Source: Apteryx mantelli (lineage: Eukaryota > Chordata > Aves > Apterygiformes > Apterygidae). Taken from it: DNA of 64,000 nucleotides. A program made the translations under genes and the position numbers. Positions 11,467 through 19,760 of the stretch are shown here, one piece after another. The stretch is from the NCBI RefSeq assembly GCF_036417845.1, contig NC_089990.1, positions 193,501-257,500 on the forward strand. The letters are read 5' to 3'. The notes beneath the pieces are model-generated. The model was not told where the DNA came from and made no database searches. It was given only the letters and a program-made list of their open reading frames with translations. The number at the start of each line of letters is the position of its first letter. The first letter of the stretch is position 1.

Positions 11467-14429
11467 AAGTGTCACTATAGATCAGCAGACTGGTGGGGCA
11501 AAGGGTACACAAATATCTGTGACAACTACTGTGGGTAGATGTACAAAGATCATTGACATTTTGTCACAGAAATTGTTGCACACCTAGAGAAGGATCAGCA
11601 AAGAGTTTCATACACGTAACTTTGCACTGGGTGAGCCTGTCTCATCCTCGAGAACCAACCTACTGTCAGTCTCTGGTCATACTCAGTAAGATTCTTCCCC
11701 TGAGCCAAGTCTGGCAAACTACTGGCACTAGTACCAAGAACTCTGATATTTCTAATAAAATTGGCACCAGTTGCCAAAATAATTTGCTGTCAATGCATTA
11801 TGCTCACTGGGTCAAACTCATCTGTGATGTAATTCTGTTGATTCCCCTGGAGGTGCAGGATACATTTTGCTATGCTTCCTTCCTCCTTAATGACAGATCT
11901 CTTGCTTTGTCACCCCATGAATTAAACACAAAGAGTCCTGCCTGTATCCATCAAATTTCCCATGGACTGAAACCTTTGTGGGTGAACAGCAACAATCACA
12001 CACCCTGCCCGGGTGTCACAGCAGCACGGGCATGACTCTGCTTTCTCCAGTCATGAGCAGGCTCTGTTTGCAGCTAGAGACTGCTGCTGTGATGTCTCTG
12101 CGGATGCTGGTGATTCACATGCCCTTGAGAGTGGTTTCACTTTAAACAGCCAAACTATACTGATGGTGAAAAGCCCTCTCAGAACTGGCTTCTCCCTGGT
12201 TCCTATTCTGCAGCTCTCAGTTTGGTCCTTCTATGGCCCTTTTTCACCATCTCAGACTGATTCTGTACACAATTACTCCTCCGATTGCTACATTTTAAAG
12301 CCTTCAGAAATCTCCAGTGTAAATAAATGCATTCTTATTCAGTACTTACCAGCATGAGAGGCATCTGGTACTCAGCCTTAGTGGTTGGACTGAGCACCCA
12401 CATTCTCTGGGAGGCACAGATGGAAACGCCCGGTGGCCTTCACTGCAATCTCTGAGTTCCCAGTCTCTGAGTCAGAAAGGCAGTGGCCCTACATGGTCAT
12501 TGCACTAGCACCATCATCTTGGCCCTACACTAAGCATCTGTGAGGGAGGGAGGAGAAAACTCCAAAGAGCCTGTTTCTCTGGGGCACTGCAGCTGTGAAG
12601 GTCATTGCCGAAGACTCCATATTGCCCCACTTTCTACAGCAAAGCCTGTCAGTGCTGCGCATAAGCCCTTGCTGGCCTGAGTCCTATTGAATAAAAGGTT
12701 TGCTAAGATTTTATGCCTACAAAGCTTTGGATTGTCCTGTTCAGAAATTGAGGTGGAAGAAGAAGAGCGACGGAGAACTGTTAGATCTTGGAGCTTTAAT
12801 TGTTTTTTTTGACCATGGTTTGCTTATGGTGAGGCTTTGCTGGTCTAGACAGCTCTGGTGGGTCTCCCAGGGACTTTTGTGGACAACCTCAGGGCTGTGC
12901 ATAATGCAGTATTTTACGTCTAGCTCCCTGCTCCCAGCATGCTTCTTGTTGATGGTGACTTCTGTAAATGCTTAATGGCCTCTGAGAAGTACATGTGAGT
13001 AAGCATATTTCCTTTTGGATACATGTCACACCATCAAACCTATCACACTAAATATCATTGAAACTACTTTTTAGATATCTTTCCTAAAACTGATAGCCCT
13101 AACTTGATTCCACCCCCTCACTCAGAGGAATCATCTCTTTTGGTTAGTTTGAGATGGAGCAGACCTGGGAGACTTATTGACAGCTCTGTGCTCTGAGGAG
13201 AAGGCAGTATCAGTTTCCAAAGCTCACACTGTTCTAATTCTACATAGACTTTGGAGCACGTTCTTCATTCGTACCTTTCACCCAAACTAGCAAAATATAT
13301 TTCTATTCATTGTTTTGTCCTTGCTAGTTATTTTATCTGTTATTTAGGCTGTAAAAGTTTGGAGTCAGGTCCCAGGGTATCCATTAGATTTCCTTTCTCT
13401 TTCCTTATTGTAAGTAGTGCAAAGTGTAGAAAGCAAGCAACATACAAGCATTTGCTCCCATATGGTACGTAGAAAGAAAATCTGAAGAAGAGGCAATTCT
13501 AGTGGATGTATGGTTCTTAATCTTTTTTCATATGCTCATTGCACACCTTTTCTCTGTTTTGAAGGACTCCTCACAGCATGTCCCAGACCCTCAGGGTGAG
13601 GTGAATGGCATGGGCCATGCAGCGTGTCTGCTGAGTTGCTGTCCCCAGGCCTCTTTGGCAGTGGGGGACATATATGTAGGAAGGAACCAGGAACTGGGGC
13701 TTTACAGAGCATCTGGCAGGCTCGAACCCCCAGGATGAGCCAAAAAGATTTCCAGACAGTCCCAGGTATTCCTGCCCTGGGGAATGGACTAGTCAGGGGC
13801 TGGACCACACACTGTAAAGAGCTCCATTCTTTGAGATGGAAAGGGGGATCTGATAACTGGGGCCACATACCTGATGGTCCCATCAGCTTCTGCCCTGTCC
13901 CAGCAGCTGGGCAGGCATGGAATTATCCTCAGCCTTTGATGCCCTGCATCCCTAGGGGTGGTGTGCTCTGCCCCTTTTTTCCCCCTCATCCTCCCAGTTT
14001 GTGAATCACTGCAAAAGATTACTCTGATTCTCAATGCATGAAGGTTTCAAAGAGGCAAGGTATTTAGAAAGAGTGATTGGATTTGGGGGAGTGGGGAATG
14101 TGCTTTTTACCTCTAAAAAAATCCAACACTCTAAAATGATCCAAGATCTTTGTCAAAGGTATCTCACCATGAATTTGTAGGCATTAATGTCTGAAGAGGA
14201 GATGGAAGCTGTCTGTGCAGGAGAAGAAAGCCGACCTGCCATTCCAAGAGTAGTTCATAACCAGGCTGACTAATTTTCGAAACAGAACAGTCTAGGACTA
14301 CCGTGTGAGAATGTGCAGTTCTCACATTGTAATAGCAATTTTGTTTTGTGCACTCCTTTGCTTATGAGAATCAAAGCTAAATTTCTGCCAGCCTTCTAAA
14401 ACAGACCTTCTAGTATGGGACACCTTTAC

Positions 14430-14469
14430 TTTGTTTTTTTTTTGTTTGCTTGTTTGTTTGTTTGTTTGT
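14430..14469. repeat. TTTG tetranucleotide microsatellite
   Basis: A T-rich run followed by consecutive GTTT units with one GCTT interruption. It may be the A/T-rich tail remnant of a retroposon on the minus strand, but no body is recognisable next to it. Confidence 0.7.
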
Positions 14470-16055
14470 CACACTGTGGATGGAATAATTAAGTTCTCTA
14501 TCTTCTGTTGAAGCTGTGGGCAGGGCAGCTCAAGTTATCCAATATTAGTCAAAAAACCCCTGTATGCTGGAGAAATGGTGCCTTTTTTAGGCACTTATGT
14601 TAAATAAGTATTATTTCAGACCAGATCATTTACCTGCTTTTTCTGCTTAGAAGAGGATACTATAAAAGGCTTGATCTAAACAAAACTAAGCCAATAAATC
14701 CCCAGTGAAATACCAGACCTCCTCCCAGGAGAATGCTTAATGTAATCCTGGTCTAATCTAATTCTGAAATACTTTAATATTATTTAGGCCCTGAGCAAGC
14801 TGGAAATAACAGCATTTTTAGAGGTCCTGGGCAATGTTATTCAATCTGTTCAGCCTCCTCCAGGGAGAAGCTGTAGTAAGCTGGCAGTTTTACTCCTTTA
14901 AATCTCATCCTATAGTTGGGGAGGAGAGATAACCCTTGCCTGTGGCTCTCAAGGAATCCACTGATGTGCTTGTTCTCACACAAGGCCAGGCAGGGAGGGC
15001 TCAGCATTGCTTACAAGCAATCCCTCCTCAGCAGCTGGCAAAGAGGGAGAGGTCTGTGGGGGAGGTGAGATCTTGGTGCAGCACATCCACAGCAGGAATT
15101 CGTAATGACGTTGTAGCTGGAGCACCCTAAGATAAAATGTGGTGTGAGAGCCCAAGAGGAGAACATTTCAGATGTCTTGTCCTCCCCCTTGACAGGGAAG
15201 AGGAAGAGGAAGGAAGAAGTAGGAGAGGAAGTAAAGCATGGAGACTGATGTGCCTGTCACAGGGAACCCTTGTCTTTCAAAGTGGCATGAATGGTATTTT
15301 GTTTGGTATTGCTATGAGTAACAGAGAAGAAGGACAAGAGAAGTGGTTGGGATAAGAAAGAAGTGTCTATCGTGCTGTAACCTCTGCTTTGCCTTGCCCC
15401 TTCAGAGGGTAGCCTGTTTGACGTATGGTTTGTGACTTTTCTGTGCGCACAGCCAATGCCTGGCACACTACGAGTGGAAATGTGATTGCTTTGGATCGGC
15501 TTGTCTCATTGGAATGGGACTTCTTTGCATCATGGCTCCTGCCCTTAGCACTATGAGCAAAAAGTCAGTTCCCTACATGCTAAATGGTGGCTCCTTAAAT
15601 AGAAAATATATTTCCTCGTGGAAATAGCTGGACTTCAGTTTCATCATTTTTGTGAAAGAGAGTGGTTAAACCCTCCAAAAATTTACCTCAGTTTTATGAA
15701 GGAACTTGGGAATACAATGTCAAGGAACTGAACTCTCCCCTCGTATATGCTCTTATTGCATTGTAATGAAGAAGTCCCCACAGAGCTGCTTGAATTCAGT
15801 GGAAACCCTAACACTTAACATTCCAGGGTCCAAACCTGGCACAGTGGGTGCCCTCTATCATTTGTTAACGTCATGAGCAAGTACCTTATTGTTCTGGATC
15901 TTTTCTGTCCATATAAATTTCTGTAAGAAACAGGGGGAACCCTTCCATGGAGCAGTTTCATTTGGCCCAGTCCAAGAAAGACTCAGTTTAAGCATGAATC
16001 AGAAAAGGACAAAAACTGTGTAAAATATGCCCTTAGGAAGCCTGTGATCTTATGT

Positions 16056-16129
16056 TTAGACAAGTCACACCAATTTACATCAATTCAATTAAACTGGTGT
16101 TATTTTTCCTGTGTAGACACAGCATAGGG
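16056..16129. repeat. Possible non-autonomous DNA-transposon relic
   Basis: Inverted ends are visible: ACACCA near 16068 pairs with TGGTGT near 16098, inside a larger segment bounded by TTAGACAAGTC on the left and TGTGTAGACACAGC on the right. The text resembles old amniote hairpin-type repeats, but I cannot assign a family. A chance inverted repeat remains possible. Confidence 0.25.
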
Positions 16130-16498
16130 ATTCTAGTTTAGGTGAAACCTGCAGATACAGATAAAGCAAACATAACAGTTTATCGACCCTGCTCCCACCT
16201 CATTCCAGGTGGACACAATGATATAATTTTACTACTCTCAGTAGTATTACTCCCAGTTTACTCTAGGGTGAAGTAAGGCCCTGTCTCTTACAGACTGCAT
16301 TTTTTTTTAATAGGGTGAGAACTATTCTGGATTTTCTCTTTCTCACATAATGCTGCATGGTGAGGAAACATCACCCTGCAAAGCAAATCAACACATTTTA
16401 TAAGTCTCTAATTTAAAATTTATTTGTGTTATATTACATAGGCTTTTACAGCAATATTATTCCTTGGGGTAAAAAAAAGAAACTTCCTTTCTGCAGAC

Positions 16499-16589
16499 TG
16501 TGAGGATTTAATTATGGGTCTTTACAAGGCACTTTGAGATCCTCTGAATAAAGTGCAATTTTTTAAAGATGCACAAAGTATTATTATGA
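16499..16589 (+). repeat. Amniote MIR-like SINE 3' end
   Basis: The block order matches the 3' portion of amniote MIR elements: TGTGAGGATTTAATTA, then TTTACAAGGCACTTTGAGAT, then CCTCTGAATAAAGTGCAA, ending in a CACAAAGTATTATTATGA tail. The family ends in an (ATT)n-like tail after a GCGCTTTGAGATCCT box. Divergence shows it is an old insertion. Confidence 0.5.
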
Positions 16590-17699
16590 ATCTGATGTCA
16601 ATTCCCAACACGCCTCCATTTAACACTAATCCCAGCAGAATCCTCTAATCAAATGAAAGAAAACAGTTTACTCAGCAGGAATCTGTGCTGAACTGCCTAG
16701 TAGATCTTGGCTTGCCCCTTTTCCATTTTATAGCTGAATTTGTGTTTTCATATTAACACAATCTTCATTTATTCACATTCAGGGAAGAAGTGGGTTATGA
16801 AGTCCAGCTAGTCTTGCATGGTCTTTCCCTGAACCAAGATGTCTTAAAGATCTGAAAATGTTTAGCAGATTTGGCAAGAAAATGAAGTTCAAGAATGATT
16901 TAAAAAAAAGGTAGGTTTCTACTTTCCTTAAAAATAGAGACACGAATTTATTGAGAACATTTCATTTCCTTCTACTGGACACAATTTGTTAACTTTAAAA
17001 AGAATGGCATTTATTCTTGGGAGAAAATAGGACTAGGGTCACCGTTTTACAGTATGCTCAAAGTACCAAATGAGAGGAGATGCCTTTTTTAAATCCCTGT
17101 GAAAATGCTGGACCTTCATTTGCTCCCAGTGGTTCCAAAACACAGATGGCACGAGAAGGTTTGGTGAGTGGTCTGCAGCTGGTCCTCAAAGCATTTTAAT
17201 CCATGAATTTGATTGTTCATTTATACCATGTAATTATGTCAGTGGCCTCTGAGAAGGTCTGAAGATTAAGGGTGGTTTGCCTGCCAAGTTTCGGGAAGCC
17301 ACAGCCCTTTTGTGTCTGTGATACTTTTTAAATGCCTGAAACAGGATGTGTCCTTTTTAGCTAAACAGGCACTACAAACAGCTGGTAAATAAAAGCACGA
17401 TCATCCGACAGCCCTAGTTCAGGAGACTGTTGACTTACTCCACTGCTGAGCTGCACCCCAGGTGTGCATGATTCAGACTAAATGAAAGACAAAAAGATCT
17501 ATCACATGCCAGTGCTGTGATCTTGTTTTTATGACGATGAAAATGCAATTTGAAAAGTGTAAAAATAACGATATTTTATAGTCCATTAAAATAGTACTTT
17601 TAGCAAAGACCAAAAGTCCCAGTGGCACCCGGTATGCAAATAAACTTCAGAGTTCACGGCTTTCTCCTGTTTTTTGGGGAGCTAATTTTAGAAGCTGGG

Positions 17700-18087
17700 G
17701 AAGCCCGGCTACGAGGTGCCACGAGGCAGCAGCGGGGCGACGGGCTCGGGGGCACCCTGCGAGCGGGGCCGGGGCCGCGGGGCTCCAACCCCGGGTGAGG
17801 GCGGCCGGGTCGGGGCCGGGGCTGCGCGGCTCCAGCCCCGGGTGAGGGCGGCCGGGCCGGGGTTGCGCGGCTCCAGCCCCGGGTGAGGGCGGCCGGGGCT
17901 GCGGGGCCGGGCCCGGCCGGGCCGGGGCCGGGGCGGGCGGCCGCCGCCCGGGGCGGGGTTTGCGGCGGGGCGGGCGGGAGAGCCGGGCGGCAGCGCAGTC
18001 CCGTTAGAAGGCAGCGCGCAGCCCGCAGCGAGCCCCACCGGCGTAGGAGAGACCTGCCGTGCCCGCCGCGCCCAGCCCGCCGGGAAG
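17700..18087 (+). promoter_or_regulatory. MSN: TATA-less, Sp/KLF-rich moesin promoter and 5' UTR
   Basis: The DNA immediately upstream of the moesin start codon has no TATA box but several GC boxes: GGGCGGGCGG at 17931-17940, GGGGCGGGG at 17950-17958 and GGGGCGGGCGGG at 17967-17978. Less GC-extreme sequence follows from about 17995 to the ATG and is the likely 5' UTR, so initiation somewhere around 17980-18040 is inferred. The start context has A at -3 (GGGAAGATGC), a favourable feature. The exact start site and any alternative upstream exon cannot be read from sequence. Confidence 0.75.
17770..17897 (+). repeat. Three-copy tandem repeat in the promoter
   Basis: Three near-identical units share a GGCTCCAGCCCCGGGTGAGG core followed by GCGGCCGGG. 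The GCTCCA landmarks lie at 17782, 17829 and 17870, giving periods of 47 and 41 bases. The first copy reads CCAACC where the others read CCAGCC. The units end just upstream of the GC-box cluster, so copy number could alter promoter spacing; that effect is inference. Confidence 0.85.
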
Positions 18088-18099
18088 ATGCCGAAAACG
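18088..18099 (+). CDS. MSN: Moesin exon 1, coding part (residues 1-4)
   Basis: ATG CCG AAA ACG encodes Met-Pro-Lys-Thr and is followed at once by a GTGGGT splice donor at 18100. Moesin begins with exactly these four residues and its first coding intron falls after this codon, whereas ezrin and radixin begin Met-Pro-Lys-Pro. The boundary is phase 0, matching exon 2, which starts with Ile-Ser-Val-Arg. The start sits at the 3' side of the CpG island with A at -3. Without the downstream exons this 12-base segment would be unrecognisable; the joined reading frame makes the call strong. If the donor were skipped, the frame would continue through the adjacent GC repeat. Confidence 0.93.
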
Positions 18100-18150
18100 G
18101 TGGGTGCCCCGAGCCCGGCCGCCGGCCCCGCCGCGGCGAGACGACTCCTG

Positions 18151-18210
18151 GCGGCGCCCGAGCCGGGGGGGCGCGGGGTGGCGGCGCCCGAGCCGGGGGC
18201 GCTCGGGCAG
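18151..18210 (+). repeat. Two-copy 30-base tandem duplication
   Basis: The block GCGGCGCCCGAGCCGGGGG occurs at 18151-18169 and again at 18181-18199, a period of 30 bases. It lies just inside intron 1, between exon 1 and the large array, and suggests that local duplication is recurrent across this GC-rich segment. Confidence 0.85.
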
Positions 18211-18362
18211 CGGGGAGGGCGGCCCGGCCCGGCCCGGCCTGGGGGGCGCCGGCGGGGCGCGGGGTGCCGCGAGCGGCCCGGCCCGGCCCGGCGGGGGCTG
18301 CTGAGCCGCGGCGGCTCGGGCGGCCGCGGAGATGCGGCGGGCGGGCGGGGCGGGGCGGGAGG

Positions 18363-18381
18363 GGAGCGGAGCGGAGCGGAG
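18363..18381 (+). repeat. GGAGC pentanucleotide run
   Basis: Short perfect run of GGAGC units ending in GGAGCTGCC, in intron 1 between exon 1 and the GC minisatellite. Confidence 0.8.
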
Positions 18382-18464
18382 CTGCCTCCCTCCATCTTGT
18401 GCTCCCTTCCCGCCCGCTTCCTGGCACGCCGCGATCCCCGGCGGAGCCCGGCGGGGCGGCCGGG

Positions 18465-18903
18465 CCGAGTCCGAGTCCGCGTCCGCTCCCGCTCCGGCCC
18501 GGGGGGGCGGCGGCCGGGCCGGGGCCGGGGCCGAGTCCGCGTCCGCGTCCGCTCCCGCTCCGGCCCGGGGGGGCGGCGGCCGGGCCGGGGCCGAGTCCGC
18601 GTCCGCTCCCGCTCCGGCCCGGGGGGGCGGCGGCCGGGCCGGGGCCGGGGCCGAGTCCGCGTCCGCTCCGGCCCGGGGGGGCGGCGGCCGGGCCGGGGCC
18701 GGGGCCGGGGCCGGGGCCGGGGCCGCGTCCGCTCCGGCCCGGGGGGGCGGCGGCCGGGGCCGAGTCCTCGTCCGCTCCGGCCCGGGGGGGCGGCGGCCGG
18801 GCCGGGGCCGGGGCCGAGTCCGCGTCCGCTCCGGCCCGGGGGGGCGGCGGCCGGGCCGGGGCCGAGTCCGCGTCCGCTCCCGCTCCGGCCCGGGGGGGCG
18901 GCA
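18465..18903 (+). repeat. Eight-copy GC minisatellite with GGGGCC tracts
   Basis: Eight tandem units start at 18465, 18531, 18591, 18651, 18723, 18760, 18814 and 18862. A complete unit runs CCGAGT, CCGCGT, one or two CCGCTC-type hexamers, CGGCCC, a run of seven Gs, CGGCGGCCGGG, then one or more CCGGGG. Unit lengths are 66, 60, 60, 72, 37, 54, 48 and about 42 bases, mostly multiples of six, so variation is by gain or loss of hexamers. The fourth unit carries five uninterrupted GGGGCC hexamers at 18695-18724. The + strand is G-quadruplex-prone and the complement is i-motif-prone. The array starts 366 bases after the exon 1 donor. Copy number here may be under-represented because such DNA is hard to sequence and assemble. 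Confidence 0.93.
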
Positions 18904-18935
18904 GGGCCCCGCCGCGGCTGCCCGCCCGGGGGGTG

Positions 18936-19123
18936 CTGACTAACGGCGCGGTTGTGCAACTCCCCTCCAGAAACTGCCTGTCCTCTCTAAAATGTCGTCC
19001 TTCTGCTCGATGAAGGGGTGCCCTCTTCCCCTCGTCCCTGCAGCACCAGCACCTTCTTCTATCCTGCTTGCCTCTGTGCTCCTGAACTTGTTGATGCGCG
19101 CTGATCTTAAGGAAGCGTTTTAA
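18936..19123 (+). other. Cryptic 3' splice site with open terminal segment
   Basis: Just after the GC array there is a branch-point-like CTGACTAAC at 18936-18944 and a pyrimidine-rich CAACTCCCCTCCAG ending at 18970. If exon 1 were spliced here in phase 0, the frame would run 50 codons from 18971 to a TAA at 19121-19123. No good 5' splice donor is evident within it, so it would be a terminal exon. No polyadenylation signal was confirmed and the encoded segment resembles no domain I know. Treat it as a possible cryptic exon only. Confidence 0.2.
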
Positions 19124-19550
19124 AAAGCATGTTGGATAAAGCTTTTTAGAGCATGGTGGAAATTAATTAATTGTATGGCAACCTCTCATGTGCTCTGAAA
19201 AGAACACAGGTTTGGGGTTTTCGCAACTCAGACTAATTATGAGTTGCTAGGGAGCCTTGTCCCAGCTTGACTCAAAGTATTTCTTGGCTGGAGAGATCTT
19301 GGTACTTCAGAAAGTCTTGTCAAGTCTGTACTTGACTCTCCCTCTCATAGCAGGAGTTTAATGACTAATAAGGAGCGTGGGTTTTTCCATTTTAATCTCT
19401 CCTGGTTGGAGTCAAAGAATTGGTCCTTGCCCTTCATTGATAAAACAGGAAGGAGCAGGCTGGAAGGCTCTGGATATTTCCTCACTAAGAATGATCCAAA
19501 ATGGCTTAAGAACATCTAACATGTAAACTATGAATCTGTAGTTTACACTT

Positions 19551-19576
19551 AAAAAAAAAAAAAAAAGAAAAAAAAA
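19551..19576. repeat. Poly-A tract
   Basis: Sixteen As, one G, nine As and a G. It may be the tail of a decayed retroposon, but the preceding sequence is not recognisable as one. Confidence 0.7.
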
Positions 19577-19729
19577 GCCTTACAACTGGAAGCTGAAATG
19601 GAATCCACCCTGATTTTTTTTTTGAGATAGTTTAACTTTATCACTTTATAATAGATAGTAAGTGCCTGCTTGACTGACTTCTGCTTTTCCTGCTGTCTTA
19701 AGTGCCAGCTCTCTGAGACAATAGCTAGG

Positions 19730-19733
<4 letters not shown>

Positions 19734-19760
<27 letters not shown>
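19734..19760. repeat. TG microsatellite, about 13 units
   Basis: Uninterrupted alternating TG over 27 bases in intron 1. Pure dinucleotide runs of this length are usually polymorphic. Confidence 0.9.

Larger units (their letters stand above)
1..17699. other. Upstream intergenic DNA, no gene recognised
   Basis: I see no exon with a recognisable protein and no tRNA or rRNA in this 17.7-kb stretch. Open frames here are short (at most about 160 codons), occur on both strands, lack family motifs and are not flanked by a consistent set of splice sites. The region holds scattered low-complexity tracts, a few MIR-like relics and a cluster of GATA/E-box sites near 7.8 kb, each listed separately. A distal promoter, a 5' non-coding exon of moesin or a lncRNA could be present, but I cannot show one from sequence alone. 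Confidence 0.6.
17700..18960. other. MSN: CpG island over the moesin promoter and exon 1
   Basis: Composition changes from AT-rich DNA (TTTTGGGGAGCTAATTTTAG near 17680) to almost pure G+C with dense CpG within a few tens of bases near 17700, and back again after about 18960. Nearly every line inside contains many CpGs, whereas flanking lines have few. CpG islands of this type mark broadly active promoters. The island holds three tandem-repeat systems and exon 1, so part of the CpG density comes from repeats. Confidence 0.9.

Noticed and set aside
11553..12035. 160-codon open frame on the + strand
   Set aside because: Low-complexity residue use, no domain, no promoter or splice context. It is isolated in intergenic DNA.
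13536..14004. Overlapping open frames of 115 and 126 codons on opposite strands in a GC-richer patch
   Set aside because: Mutual overlap in a GC-richer patch with no protein motif. A repeat or neutral sequence is more likely than a gene.
1..17699. Exons of the expected neighbour of moesin (LAS1L in mammals) or microRNA miR-223
   Set aside because: I found no recognisable LAS1L protein segment and no match to the miR-223 mature sequence. In mammals miR-223 lies downstream of moesin, outside the region covered here.
17709..18959. Long open frames on both strands (up to about 416 codons) through the CpG island, resembling Pro/Arg/Gly/Ala-rich proteins
   Set aside because: GC-rich repetitive DNA has few stop codons, and every frame of a hexamer-based array stays open. 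Composition is that of the repeat, no domain is recognisable, and exon 1 of moesin lies inside on the + strand.
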